The notes: generated by a model from the sequence alone, not told the origin. A DNA stretch of 64,000 bases from Thalassobacillus pellis (GCF_016908295.1 NZ_JAFBDO010000005.1:1-64000); one strand, 5' to 3'. Shown: positions 1 to 8,633, numbered from the stretch's first letter. Numbers and translations are program-made.

Positions 1-95
1 AGGTCACACCTGTTCCCATGCCGAACACAGCAGTTAAGCTCTCCAGCGCCGATGGTAGTCGGGTTTATCCCCGTGAGAGTAGGACGCCGCTAGGC
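1..95 (+). rRNA. rrf: 5S ribosomal RNA, 3' part (5' end outside window)
   Basis: The sequence has the conserved 5S core (CCATGCCGAACACAG, then GATGGTAGT and GAGAGTAGGACG) and ends in TAGGC just before a T-run. About 20 bases at the 5' end lie outside the window. It is the tail of an rRNA operon followed by tRNA-Asn and tRNA-Thr. Confidence 0.96.
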
Positions 96-175
96 TTTTT
101 TTCTTATATTTTTTGAAATAAAAGTAATACCAGAGCATATTTTGTATTCACTAACCAAAGATATACATACTTGCC

Positions 176-294
176 AATTATTCCACCTTAGCTAAGCCGA
201 ACACCTTGAATTGACTGCGAGTAAGGCTTTGCACGAGCATCCAGCACGACGAGCACTTGGGTTTCTGGCTAAAACACAATGATATCCTATTAAA
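176..294 (+). repeat. Intergenic element with a partial copy of the tRNA-Asn 5' end
   Basis: The 5' flank of tRNA-Asn (AATTATTCCACC, then TAGCT) occurs twice: degenerate at 176-194 and intact at 295-313. The roughly 100 bases between contain AAGGCTTTGC and GACGAGCAC, words also present in the element before tRNA-Lys at 6026-6147. No protein-coding potential is evident. It looks like a small repeat whose arrival duplicated the start of a tRNA gene. Confidence 0.55.
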
Positions 295-299
295 ATTAT

Positions 300-374
300 T
301 CCACCGTAGCTCAGTGGTAGAGCAATCGGCTGTTAACCGATTGGTCGTAGGTTCGAATCCTACCGGTGGAGCCA
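300..374 (+). tRNA. tRNA-Asn (GTT)
   Basis: The cloverleaf has a 7-bp acceptor stem (TCCACCG/CGGTGGA), anticodon loop CTGTTAA, T-loop GGTTCGAATCC, discriminator G and an encoded CCA. It follows the 5S gene as in other Bacillaceae rRNA operons. Confidence 0.97.
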
Positions 375-377
375 TCT

Positions 378-449
<72 letters not shown>

Positions 450-458
450 CTTCTTGTG

Positions 459-489
459 AAACTGTCGAGATATTCTCGACAGTTTTTTT
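459..489 (+). terminator. Rho-independent terminator of the rRNA/tRNA unit
   Basis: The stem AACTGTCGAGA/TCTCGACAGTT has a 3-nt loop and is followed by seven T, 10 nt after tRNA-Thr. Confidence 0.9.
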
Positions 490-721
490 AGTTTTCGCTA
501 AAAATGTTGAACACAATAAACCTTCTTATGAGCGCCCCTTCTATAGACCTATCTTTATATGCGTTTTTTCCTCTTTTTTCCTAAAAATGTATCCTTTTGT
601 GTAATAATTTAGTAACTTTATGGCAACATCTTAGGGAAATTTTCCGAAATTAAATAAATTAGAAAGGAGGCAGAGTGGGCGGAAGTTTCTATTAATAATT
701 AAAATGGAGAGGGGTTTTGCA

Positions 722-3700
722 TTGGGCACGAAAAAAAGGTTATTAAAATGGCTAAGTATTGCATTGGCTTTGTTAATGGTATTTCCTTTTTTCAATTACA
801 ACAGTGCCACAGCTAAGAATTCCCCAAGTGTATCCATCAAAGACAGCAAACAGGTGAGCAGTAAAATCAATTCAGATTTATCTGTACAATTTGATAAGCA
901 AAAGGAAGTAACATACCTTGTTAAGATGAAAGAGCAGGGCAATACGAAAAAAGCAGTTAAGCAAGCTATGGAAAAAGCCAGAAAGAATAAGGCTTCCTTA
1001 TCTGCTCAATCTCTGAAGCGAATTAAAACTTCAGCTGTTGTGACGGAGTTACGTGCCACGGCGGTAGACACCCAACATAACTTAAAGAAGTTACTAAAAG
1101 AGGCTGAAAAGGCGGGAAAGGTTTCTTCCTACCATTCTTACTACATTGTCAATGCAATGGCAGTAACCAGTAATGAAGCAGTAATGAAGCAGATTGCCGC
1201 TTTACCTGAAGTGGACAAAGTGCTCCCGAACAGAACGCGGCAACTTCACCCTCAAGTCGCTGAAGCAGCGGTAAAACAAAAAGCAGCAAAGGCTAAGAAA
1301 AAGGCAGAGACGAACAGTGTGGAATGGAATATTGATCGGATCGGCGCTCCACAAGTATGGGAAGAAACTGGTATCGACGGCACTGGTGTAGTGGTCGCTA
1401 ATATCGATACAGGCGTCGAATGGGACCATCCGGCACTTAAAGAGAAGTACCGAGGTTTTGATCCTGCCGCTCCTGGTGAACCCGACCATGAATTTAATTG
1501 GTTCGATGCTACAGCAGGAGAGGAAGCCCCCTATGATGATCATGGTCATGGGACACATACGATGGGAACTATGGTAGGAAGCGGGGAGGATGGGGAAAAC
1601 CAAATCGGTGTAGCTCCCGGTGCTACCTGGATCGGCGTCAAAGCGTTTACGGCAGCAGGAGGAACGGATGTTGACTTGCTGGCGGCAGGGGAATGGATCC
1701 TAGCCCCTAAGGATGAAAATGGAAACCCACATCCAGGAATGGCTCCTGATATCGTCAATAACTCTTGGGGCGGAGGACCTGGACTTGATGAATGGTATCG
1801 CCCTATGGTACAAAACTGGAGAAATGCAGGAATTGTTCCAGTATTTTCAGCTGGAAACGATGGACCAGGGGACGGGACGATTGCTGCCCCTTCCAATTAT
1901 CCGGAATCCATTGCAGTCGGTGCTACCGATGCCAGTGATGGTCTTGCCAGTTTTTCCTCTCGTGGACCGTCACCATATAATGGAGAAATAAAACCGGATA
2001 TATCTGCACCAGGAGTTAATATTCGGTCTTCAGTTCCTGGAGGAGGGTATGAAGGTGGATGGAATGGCACTTCCATGGCAGGCCCACATGTAGCTGCTAC
2101 AGCTGCATTACTTCTTCAGGCAGACAGTTCCCTGACTATTGACGAGCTGGAAACGATTTTATTAGAAACGGCGGATACGACTACAAACGGGCAATACCCG
2201 GAGGATCCAAATGAAGGATTTGGTCATGGGATTGTCAATGCTTATAATGCCGTATCTGCGGTTGTAAGCGGTCTCGGGGAGATCAAGGGGCACGTTTATA
2301 AAGAAGGGGAAGATACGGAACCCCCAGTCATAGAACATCAAGCACCTAGTGAAACATACGAAGGTGTTCCTCTGCCGTTATTGGCAGCAGTTAGTGACAA
2401 TATAAGTGTAAGCTCGGTCGAACTTTCCTATCGATTAGATGGTAATGGTCAATGGCAAACGCTTACCGCCGAATTAGTCGAAGGTGATTATCTGGAAGGT
2501 AATTACCAGGCAGTTTTGGAGTCAGGGATAGTTACAGGCAGTCAACTCGAATATAAGTGGGTTGTCAATGACTTTGGCGGTAACGAGATCGAGTCAGAAA
2601 TCTATTCCCTTGAAATCAAAGAAGCCATTACTATCGGCTACCAACAGGATTTTGAAACAACACCTAGTGGTTGGATGTCCTTTGGTGCTAACAATAGCTG
2701 GCAATGGGGCATTCCACAAGACGGACCGGAAAGCGCCGCTTCTGGAGAAAAAGTGTATGGTACTAATTTGACAGGCGAATATGACGATGATGCCAATATG
2801 ACCCTTGTCATGCCGCCTGTTGATATAGGAGAAGGAAATACTTTTCTCCAATTTAATTCATGGCATAACCTCGAAAATAACTATGATTATGGCCATATAG
2901 TTGTTTCAACGGACATGGAAAACTGGGAACAGGTTGCCGAATTCAATGGAACAACGGATGGTTGGGAACAAACGGAAGTGGACCTTTCTGGTTATGCGGG
3001 GCAAAGAGTCTATGTCGGGTACCATGTCGACACAGACTATAGTGTCGCAAGGGAAGGCTGGTTTATCGATGATGTGACCTTATCCGATGAACCACTAGGA
3101 ACATCTGCTTCCAAAAAGAATAAACAAAGTAAAAAAGTAGACACCGGTAACGACCTGAAACTACATGGAAAAGACTCTAAACAAATGAAAAAACCGGTAA
3201 ATGCCAATAAACTTCTACCGGATAAAGTGGAAAACGTAAAAGCACCTGCGTTTGGTGGGGGCAAGGTTAAGGAAAAAGGAAATTATCCTGAAGCCCTGCC
3301 ATTGAATGCAACAGTTACAGTGATGGAAACGGAACGATCTGTGAACACGAATCCTGCTGATGGCAGCTATAGTCTGGTACATGCTGCAGGCGACTTTACA
3401 CTCCAGGCAAATGCGTACGGTTTTTACGCCAGCGAACAAACAGTGACCGTTCCGGATGATGGATCGATCCGTGCAAACTTCACTTTAGAACCGATTCCTA
3501 AAGGGACAGTAGAAGGAACCGTTACAAATGAACAGACAGGAGAGCCAATTGCTGATGCGACCATTATGCTTGTTGAGGATGCGGCCGTAGCTCCGGTTAT
3601 GACCGACGAGGAAGGCAACTTCACTTTAGAAGCATATGAAGGGGATTATACTCTCAAAGTATTGGCACCTTCCTATCACAGCAAAGAAACTGCCGTGACC

Positions 3701-5080
3701 ATTGAAGGTGGAGAAACTTCCACGGTTTCTATTGAGCTTGCCCCATTTATCGGATATCCTGGCGAAATAGGTTATGATGATGGGACAGCTGAAAATGCCC
3801 GTGCTTTCTATGATGCAGGCAATGGCTGGGCTGTAAAAATGTCTTTAGAAGAGGGGCAGTCTTCAGCGATGGTGACAGGCGGCCTGTTCCGTTTCTGGAA
3901 TGAAGAATGGCCTGTGCCAGGGGGTACGGAATTCCAGGTGGCAGTCTATGACGCAAGTGGACCTGATGGGGCTCCTGGAGAAAAGCTTGGCGGCCCATAC
4001 GATGCAGAAGCATTACGTAATGGGGAGTGGACCCACGTGGATTTGGCTGATAAAGGTATCGTAGTGGAAGGCGACTTCTACATGGTATATATCCAGTCCA
4101 ACCCTAACCCATATGCCCCCGGCCTTGCAACAGATGAAGATGGTGACTATGCAGGACGCAGCTGGCAGCTTGTTGGCGGCGGCTGGAGTCCATCTCCTGA
4201 AGCAGAAGGTAACTATATGATTCGGGCAGTGGTTAATTATGCAGCTGAAGCACCTATCATAGAATCACCGGCTGACGGCACCCATACCAATGAGAAAACC
4301 GTTACGGTAGAAGGTGAAGCTGCACCAACGACCACGGTAACCGTTCATAATAATGGAGAGGAAGCTGGAAGCACGACAGCTACGGAAGACGGTCGTTTCA
4401 GTCTTGATATTTCCTTACAAGCTGGGGAAAATGAACTGACCGCTGTTTCCTCCACAGATAATGGTTCCACTAATCCTTCAGCTCCAGTAACCATTACTTT
4501 GGATCAGGTTAAACCTGAATTGACGATCACTTCACCTGAGGATGGAGATAAGACCAATGATGAAGTGATTACTGTGGAAGGGCAAGTTACCGAAGAGAAT
4601 CTAGACCGAGTGGTTGTAAATGGCAAGCGGGCAGAAGTCGGGGAAGATGGAACCTATTCAAAACGAATCATGTTGTCAGAAGGCGAAAATGAAATTAAAG
4701 TCAAAGCGTTCGATTTAGCAGGAAATAAAAAGACGAAACGTGTAACGGTTGATGCTAAATTCGAGGCAACAGAGATAGAAAATGTTCAACCGGAGGAAGA
4801 CACCTATTTGCAAGCCGGGGAATCGGTAAAAATAGAATTTGACGCTGACCCTGGCCTTGAAGCTACATTCTACATCCGTATGCCGTTAACTAATTTTTTA
4901 TCGCAGGCGACAGAATTACCAATGATGGAAACAGAAGACGGCCATTATGTCGGTTACTGGACAGCTACTTCAAATCTAGTGGCAGAAGGAGCCGAAATAA
5001 TTGTGAAAGCGGAAGATGAATACGGAAATGTTGCAGAAGAAGCTGCGGCGGGTAAACTTTTTATTAATGTAGAAGAATAA
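722..5080 (+). CDS. bpr: Secreted multidomain subtilase, bacillopeptidase F-like
   Basis: Very large secreted S8 serine protease. Numbering from the ATG at 704, there is a signal peptide (about 8-38), an I9-type propeptide (about 60-180) and a subtilisin domain with catalytic Asp235, His282 and Ser457 (GTSMAGPHVA) and oxyanion Asn385. An immune-inhibitor-A/MAM-like beta domain follows (about 640-790), then carboxypeptidase-regulatory-like repeats and two Ig-like modules (about 1190-1350). No LPXTG or membrane anchor is seen at the end, so it should be released. The start is uncertain: the ATG at 704 has no close ribosome site, while TTG at 722 follows GGAGAGGGG by 7 nt and gives a typical short signal-peptide n-region; an AAAGGAGG lies at 663-670. 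The gene separates two tRNA blocks. Its role is inferred as extracellular protein degradation for nutrients. Confidence 0.9.
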   Translation: MGTKKRLLKWLSIALALLMVFPFFNYNSATAKNSPSVSIKDSKQVSSKINSDLSVQFDKQKEVTYLVKMKEQGNTKKAVKQAMEKARKNKASLSAQSLKRIKTSAVVTELRATAVDTQHNLKKLLKEAEKAGKVSSYHSYYIVNAMAVTSNEAVMKQIAALPEVDKVLPNRTRQLHPQVAEAAVKQKAAKAKKKAETNSVEWNIDRIGAPQVWEETGIDGTGVVVANIDTGVEWDHPALKEKYRGFDPAAPGEPDHEFNWFDATAGEEAPYDDHGHGTHTMGTMVGSGEDGENQIGVAPGATWIGVKAFTAAGGTDVDLLAAGEWILAPKDENGNPHPGMAPDIVNNSWGGGPGLDEWYRPMVQNWRNAGIVPVFSAGNDGPGDGTIAAPSNYPESIAVGATDASDGLASFSSRGPSPYNGEIKPDISAPGVNIRSSVPGGGYEGGWNGTSMAGPHVAATAALLLQADSSLTIDELETILLETADTTTNGQYPEDPNEGFGHGIVNAYNAVSAVVSGLGEIKGHVYKEGEDTEPPVIEHQAPSETYEGVPLPLLAAVSDNISVSSVELSYRLDGNGQWQTLTAELVEGDYLEGNYQAVLESGIVTGSQLEYKWVVNDFGGNEIESEIYSLEIKEAITIGYQQDFETTPSGWMSFGANNSWQWGIPQDGPESAASGEKVYGTNLTGEYDDDANMTLVMPPVDIGEGNTFLQFNSWHNLENNYDYGHIVVSTDMENWEQVAEFNGTTDGWEQTEVDLSGYAGQRVYVGYHVDTDYSVAREGWFIDDVTLSDEPLGTSASKKNKQSKKVDTGNDLKLHGKDSKQMKKPVNANKLLPDKVENVKAPAFGGGKVKEKGNYPEALPLNATVTVMETERSVNTNPADGSYSLVHAAGDFTLQANAYGFYASEQTVTVPDDGSIRANFTLEPIPKGTVEGTVTNEQTGEPIADATIMLVEDAAVAPVMTDEEGNFTLEAYEGDYTLKVLAPSYHSKETAVTIEGGETSTVSIELAPFIGYPGEIGYDDGTAENARAFYDAGNGWAVKMSLEEGQSSAMVTGGLFRFWNEEWPVPGGTEFQVAVYDASGPDGAPGEKLGGPYDAEALRNGEWTHVDLADKGIVVEGDFYMVYIQSNPNPYAPGLATDEDGDYAGRSWQLVGGGWSPSPEAEGNYMIRAVVNYAAEAPIIESPADGTHTNEKTVTVEGEAAPTTTVTVHNNGEEAGSTTATEDGRFSLDISLQAGENELTAVSSTDNGSTNPSAPVTITLDQVKPELTITSPEDGDKTNDEVITVEGQVTEENLDRVVVNGKRAEVGEDGTYSKRIMLSEGENEIKVKAFDLAGNKKTKRVTVDAKFEATEIENVQPEEDTYLQAGESVKIEFDADPGLEATFYIRMPLTNFLSQATELPMMETEDGHYVGYWTATSNLVAEGAEIIVKAEDEYGNVAEEAAAGKLFINVEE

Positions 5081-5089
5081 ACACAGGAC

Positions 5090-5119
5090 GCCCCCTCCTT
5101 TGCCGGGAGGGGGTTTTTC
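5090..5119 (+). terminator. Terminator after the bpr-like gene
   Basis: A GC-only stem, CCCCCTCC/GGAGGGGG, is followed by five T, 10 nt after the stop codon. Confidence 0.9.
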
Positions 5120-5181
5120 TACCTGAAAACATCCTTTCATGACAGGTGCTGAGCGTTTCTTGAAAAAAGATGAATTTTCTC

Positions 5182-5211
5182 TTTACAAAACTTGTCCCGT
5201 CTGTATATAAT
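5182..5211 (+). promoter_or_regulatory. SigA-type promoter of the tRNA cluster
   Basis: TTTACA and a perfect TATAAT are separated by 18 nt, about 55 bp before tRNA-Glu. Confidence 0.75.
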
Positions 5212-5265
5212 AATATTTGTCAGTTTGAGAGCAGAAGCTTTTATGAGCTTTTTCGCTGCTGAAAC

Positions 5266-5340
5266 GGCCCGTTGGTCAAGTGGTTAAGACACCGCCCTTT
5301 CACGGCGGTAACACGGGTTCGAATCCCGTACGGGTCACCA
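5266..5340 (+). tRNA. tRNA-Glu (TTC)
   Basis: Acceptor stem GGCCCGT/ACGGGTC with one G-T pair, anticodon loop CTTTCAC, T-loop GGTTCGAATCC, CCA encoded. First gene of the second tRNA block. Confidence 0.96.
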
Positions 5341-5347
5341 TTCATTT

Positions 5348-5423
5348 GGAGGATTAGCTCAGCTGGGAGAGCACTTGCCTTACAAGCAAGGGGTCGCAGG
5401 TTCGAACCCTGCATCCTCCACCA
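5348..5423 (+). tRNA. tRNA-Val (TAC)
   Basis: Acceptor stem GGAGGAT/ATCCTCC, anticodon loop CTTACAA, CCA encoded. Confidence 0.96.
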
Positions 5424-5427
5424 TGAC

Positions 5428-5498
<71 letters not shown>

Positions 5499-5503
<5 letters not shown>

Positions 5504-5648
5504 TTAAAAGTTTTCTAACTACGTCGAGTATACTTCTCTGTTAGAAAACAATTGTAGTGCTTTAGTGCACCATTAAAAGTTTTCTAACTACGACGATTAC
5601 ACTACTTTGCTAGAAAACAATGGTAGTGCTTTATTGCACCATTAAAGG
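5499..5648 (+). repeat. Two 69-bp tandem repeats plus a third start, attached to the tRNA-Thr 3' end
   Basis: CACCATTAAA recurs at 5499, 5568 and 5637, an exact 69-bp period. The first two units are nearly complete copies; the third diverges after about 12 bases. Each full unit holds an inverted repeat, GTTTTCTAAC with GTTAGAAAAC (the second copy has one mismatch), with about 20 nt between the arms, and ends GTAGTGCTTTAKTG. Two units with no unique spacers rule out a CRISPR array. Confidence 0.85.
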
Positions 5649-5680
5649 TTTTGCATTTGGCATTTGGCATAAATTACCCT

Positions 5681-5710
5681 TTGACGAATATACGGGAAAA
5701 ATGTTATATT
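5681..5710 (+). promoter_or_regulatory. SigA-type promoter upstream of tRNA-Tyr
   Basis: TTGACG and TATATT lie 18 nt apart, 33 bp before tRNA-Tyr. It would allow transcription of the downstream tRNAs independent of the tRNA-Glu promoter. Confidence 0.55.
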
Positions 5711-5743
5711 TATATAGTCGCTGTAAAAAGCATTTTATACTTT

Positions 5744-5829
5744 GGAGGGATAGCGAAGTTGGCCAAACGCGGCGGACTGTAAATCCGCTCCCATCGGGTT
5801 CGTAGGTTCGAGTCCTACTCCCTCCACCA
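5744..5829 (+). tRNA. tRNA-Tyr (GTA)
   Basis: Class II tRNA with a long variable arm, acceptor stem GGAGGGA/TCCCTCC, anticodon loop CTGTAAA and encoded CCA. Confidence 0.96.
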
Positions 5830-5907
5830 TATACTTACTTAAATGAATTAAATTAGGAAAAATGTAGATAGTACTTATAGAATGTACTATTTTTTTCTTT
5901 TGGTTAT

Positions 5908-5982
5908 TGGGCCATAGCCAAGCGGTAAGGCAGCGGATTTTGATTCCGTCATGCGCTGGTTCGAATCCAGCTGGCCCAGCCA
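5908..5982 (+). tRNA. tRNA-Gln (TTG)
   Basis: Acceptor stem TGGGCCA/TGGCCCA, anticodon loop TTTTGAT, CCA encoded. Confidence 0.95.
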
Positions 5983-6000
5983 TTTTTATTATTATAGATA

Positions 6001-6147
6001 CGAGCCATTAGCTCAGTTGGTAGAGAAGCCGTAATACTTCTTGAGTTCTCTTCATCGTAGGCTTTGCGAGGAGCGCGGGCGTCACCGAATAAGCTACCAA
6101 CGTGACGAGCACCATACTCATAGTGATTGTATTACTACTTATAAATT
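6001..6147 (+). repeat. Partial tRNA-Lys copy followed by an inserted repeat element
   Basis: Bases 6001-6025 exactly copy the first 25 bases of the tRNA-Lys region (6148-6172: CGAGCCATTAGC, then TCAGTTGGTAGAG). The copy then breaks off into 122 bases of unrelated sequence before the intact gene. In reverse complement the insert (around 6056-6095) matches the dispersed repeat at 40200-40235, sharing CGCAAAGCC. It is not a functional tRNA because the anticodon arm is absent. Confidence 0.8.
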
Positions 6148-6148
6148 C

Positions 6149-6224
6149 GAGCCATTAGCTCAGTTGGTAGAGCATCTGACTTTTAATCAGAGGGTCGAAG
6201 GTTCGAATCCTTCATGGCTCACCA
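6149..6224 (+). tRNA. tRNA-Lys (TTT)
   Basis: Acceptor stem GAGCCAT/ATGGCTC, anticodon loop CTTTTAA, CCA encoded. Intact despite the duplicated 5' end upstream. Confidence 0.96.
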
Positions 6225-6240
6225 TGATATTCTCCGATAA

Positions 6241-6315
6241 GCGGGAGTAGTTCAGTGGTAGAACACCACCTTGCCAAGGTGGGGGTCGCGGGTTCGAATC
6301 CCGTCTCCCGCTCCA
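6241..6315 (+). tRNA. tRNA-Gly (GCC)
   Basis: Acceptor stem GCGGGAG/CTCCCGC, anticodon loop TTGCCAA, CCA encoded. Confidence 0.96.
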
Positions 6316-6324
6316 TACAAATAC

Positions 6325-6400
6325 GGGGCCTTAGCTCAGCTGGGAGAGCGCCTGCTTTGCACGCAGGAGGTCAGCGGTTCGATCCCGCTAGGCTCCACCA
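6325..6400 (+). tRNA. tRNA-Ala (TGC)
   Basis: Acceptor stem GGGGCCT/AGGCTCC, anticodon loop TTTGCAC, CCA encoded. Last gene of the cluster. Confidence 0.96.
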
Positions 6401-6411
6401 TACATAAGATG

Positions 6412-6444
6412 AAACTGACGGGTGAAAGCCAGGTCAGTTTTTTT
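6412..6444 (+). terminator. Terminator of the tRNA cluster
   Basis: Stem AAACTGAC/GTCAGTTT followed by a T-run, 11 nt after tRNA-Ala. Confidence 0.88.
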
Positions 6445-6499
6445 ATGGCAGAAAACAAAAGTATCAATTATTGTAGGTAATTCGTGTATTCAATTTAGG

Positions 6500-6569
6500 T
6501 TCGCCAATGAGCGAAATATGCTCGCCCAGTTACTTTTATGCTCGCCAATCAGCAAAATATGCTCGCACA
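6500..6569 (+). repeat. Short direct repeat, 2 x 29 bp
   Basis: YTCGCCAATSAGCRAAATATG followed by CTCGCMCA occurs at 6500-6528 and 6541-6569, 12 bp apart. The rest of the gap before rocF (6445-6768) shows only the rocF promoter. Confidence 0.7.
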
Positions 6570-6709
6570 ACCTTAATCGTTGACCTGCCTATCTCCAGAA
6601 TGTCATCTATATTATCCTTATTTGTCCTGAAAAATCGTATTCGTTCAACGTGCTTTTAAAATGACATATATTTGGAAATTTTCGTATATATATGCAGAAT
6701 CCTGTCTAG

Positions 6710-6739
6710 TTGAGTCAATTGATGTTAAAACTCTACAAT
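6710..6739 (+). promoter_or_regulatory. Candidate SigA promoter of rocF
   Basis: TTGAGT and TACAAT lie 18 nt apart, 30 bp before the start codon. The gene has a strong ribosome site, AAAAAGGAGG. Confidence 0.55.
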
Positions 6740-6768
6740 AGTAGGTAGTAGAAAAAGGAGGATAATAG

Positions 6769-7662
6769 ATGAAGAAATTGACGATCGTTGGAGTTCCTAT
6801 GGACCTTGGACAGAACCGCCGCGGGGTAGATATGGGACCAAGTGCCATTCGTTATGCTGGTGTATTGGAACGTTTAGAACAATTGAAATATGATATCGAG
6901 GATCTTGGAGACATTGAAATCCCTTATCAGCGGGGGGAACAGCTGGAAGATAACTTGCGTAACCTGAAAGAAGTGACAGAAGGTAATGCTAATCTTGCTC
7001 AGAAAGTAGACGATGTCGTTGCTGAGGGAAGTTTTCCACTTGTACTGGGAGGAGACCACAGTATTGCCATCGGAACGCTTGCGGGTGTTTCTAAGCATTA
7101 CAAAAACCTTGGCGTTATCTGGTATGATGCCCATGGTGATTTAAATAACAATGAAACGTCTCCTTCAGGTAATATTCATGGTATGCCACTAGCGGTTAGT
7201 CTTGGAATTGGACATGAGCAGCTGGTAAACATTCACGGGTATCAGCCGAAAGTAAAACCTGAAAACATCGTCATTATCGGTGCTCGTTCTTTGGATGCAG
7301 GTGAACGTGAATTAATTAAGGAAACTGGTATGAAAGTATACACAATGCATGAAGTAGATCGTATGGGAATGTCCCAAGTTATGCAGGAAACGATTGATTA
7401 TCTGAAGGATCGGACAGATGGACTGCATTTGAGTCTTGATCTTGATGGATTGGATCCTGACATTGCTCCAGGTGTCGGCACACCTGTAATGGGAGGTTTG
7501 AACTACCGCGAAAGTCACCTGGCAATGGAGATGCTTCATGAGTCGAAGCTTGTCACATCCGCGGAATTCGTCGAGGTGAACCCGATTCTTGATGAAAAGA
7601 ATAAAACGGCGAGTGTTGCGGTCGGATTGATGGGATCTTTGTTCGGAGAAAAACTGAAATAA
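6769..7662 (+). CDS. rocF: Arginase
   Basis: Hydrolyses arginine to ornithine and urea in the cytoplasm. The binuclear manganese ligands are in place: His97 (GGDHS), Asp120/His122/Asp124 (DAHGD) and Asp224/Asp226 ([10 protein letters not shown]). The substrate loop [10 protein letters not shown] typical of true arginases separates it from agmatinases. At 297 residues it has the normal bacillary length. It stands alone upstream of sigW, its usual place in Bacillaceae, away from other roc genes, with its own promoter and terminator. Confidence 0.96.
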   Translation: MKKLTIVGVPMDLGQNRRGVDMGPSAIRYAGVLERLEQLKYDIEDLGDIEIPYQRGEQLEDNLRNLKEVTEGNANLAQKVDDVVAEGSFPLVLGGDHSIAIGTLAGVSKHYKNLGVIWYDAHGDLNNNETSPSGNIHGMPLAVSLGIGHEQLVNIHGYQPKVKPENIVIIGARSLDAGERELIKETGMKVYTMHEVDRMGMSQVMQETIDYLKDRTDGLHLSLDLDGLDPDIAPGVGTPVMGGLNYRESHLAMEMLHESKLVTSAEFVEVNPILDEKNKTASVAVGLMGSLFGEKLK

Positions 7663-7671
7663 CTTTCATAA

Positions 7672-7712
7672 AAAAAGCAGCAACTTATTATCCATTAATA
7701 GGTTGCTGTTTT
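7672..7712. terminator. Bidirectional terminator between rocF and the Spo0E-like gene
   Basis: The stem CAGCAAC/GTTGCTG has an A-run before and a T-run after. It serves rocF on the plus strand and the convergent small gene on the minus strand. Confidence 0.8.
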
Positions 7713-7863
7713 ACTTTGCATTTTGATATTTGTTTAACAGATCATCCAGCTGCTTGCTGATGGATACGACCTCCTTGGATGACAGGGCAAGTTTTTTTGA
7801 CATGGCGTTCATTTCTTCACGGCACTTTTCAATTTCAATTAAAATTCCATTTTTTCGGTCCAT
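7711..7863 (-). CDS. Spo0E-like aspartyl-phosphate phosphatase, 50 aa
   Basis: The 50-residue protein is two predicted helices (about residues 5-25 and 29-48). The second carries SKQLD, the S-x-x-x-D signature of the Spo0E family, whose members dephosphorylate Spo0A~P and so delay sporulation. Length and architecture fit the family. The ATG at 7863 is preceded by GGAGG 6 nt away (TTGGAGGAAAT). It lies between rocF and sigW and shares its terminator with rocF. The target (Spo0A or another response regulator) is inferred. The gene is below the length cut-off of many ORF finders. Confidence 0.88.
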   Translation of the reverse strand: MDRKNGILIEIEKCREEMNAMSKKLALSSKEVVSISKQLDDLLNKYQNAK

Positions 7864-7993
7864 ATTTCCTCCAATAATTAACGTAATGTCATAATTTTCT
7901 TTATTTTTATATACTTCGAGTCATACCCATGTTAAAAAGATGTTAAACTTGATTCAGGAAGTTTTTCTTAAATAAATTTTTTTTTGGAAAAAA

Positions 7994-8020
7994 TGAAACC
8001 TCATTAAGTGGTCATTCGTA
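7994..8020 (+). promoter_or_regulatory. SigW-type ECF promoter (autoregulation of sigW)
   Basis: TGAAAC, 17 nt, CGTA, which matches the known SigW consensus. It lies 36 bp upstream of sigW, as in Bacillus subtilis, where SigW transcribes its own operon. Confidence 0.88.
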
Positions 8021-8055
8021 AGTAGAGGGACCGCAAGTGCGGCGGAGGTATAGAT

Positions 8056-8619
8056 ATGGAAACAGTTATAAAGCAAAAAATAAAACAGATAAAAAAAGGA
8101 GATCATGCTGCATTTGAAGATGTAGTCACTTTTTATCAAAATAAAGTATATCAGATATGTTTCCGTATGATTGGAAATAAACACGAAGCAGAGGATCTTG
8201 CACAAGAAGCCTTTATTCGGGCATATACCAACATTGACCGGTTTGATGAAAAGAGGAAGTTCTCTACCTGGCTGTATCGTATTGCTACCAATTTGACGAT
8301 TGATCGAATCAGGAAAAAGAAGCCTGATTACTTTCTTGACGCGGAGGTAAAAGGTACTGAAGGTTTGAACATGTACTCCCAGTTGGCCGCAGATCAGGCG
8401 CTGCCCGAAGAAGAAGTGGAAAGTCTGGAGCTGCAGACATACATCCACAAGGAAATATTAGCTTTGCCTCCTAAATATCGCAGTGTCATTGTGCTGCGGT
8501 TTTTAGACGAACTGTCCCTACAGGAGATTGCCGATGTGCTTGAAATTCCTGTAGGCACAGTAAAAACCCGGATACATCGGGGGAGGGAAGCGCTTCGTAA
8601 AAGGCTTCGCCATGTGTAA
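8056..8619 (+). CDS. sigW: ECF RNA polymerase sigma factor SigW
   Basis: 187-residue ECF sigma factor with region 2 (about 20-90, AEDLAQEAFIRAY and FSTWLYRIATNL) and region 4 (about 130-185, SLQEIADVLEIPVGTVKTR). It directs transcription of envelope-stress and antimicrobial-resistance genes. The ribosome site is GCGGAGGTATAG. Sequence, position before an HxxxCxxC anti-sigma gene and the preceding ECF promoter all support SigW rather than another ECF. A second likely target, the NfeD/flotillin operon at 42388, carries the same promoter type. Confidence 0.95.
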   Translation: METVIKQKIKQIKKGDHAAFEDVVTFYQNKVYQICFRMIGNKHEAEDLAQEAFIRAYTNIDRFDEKRKFSTWLYRIATNLTIDRIRKKKPDYFLDAEVKGTEGLNMYSQLAADQALPEEEVESLELQTYIHKEILALPPKYRSVIVLRFLDELSLQEIADVLEIPVGTVKTRIHRGREALRKRLRHV

Positions 8620-8633
8620 AGGAGTGAGAGGGA

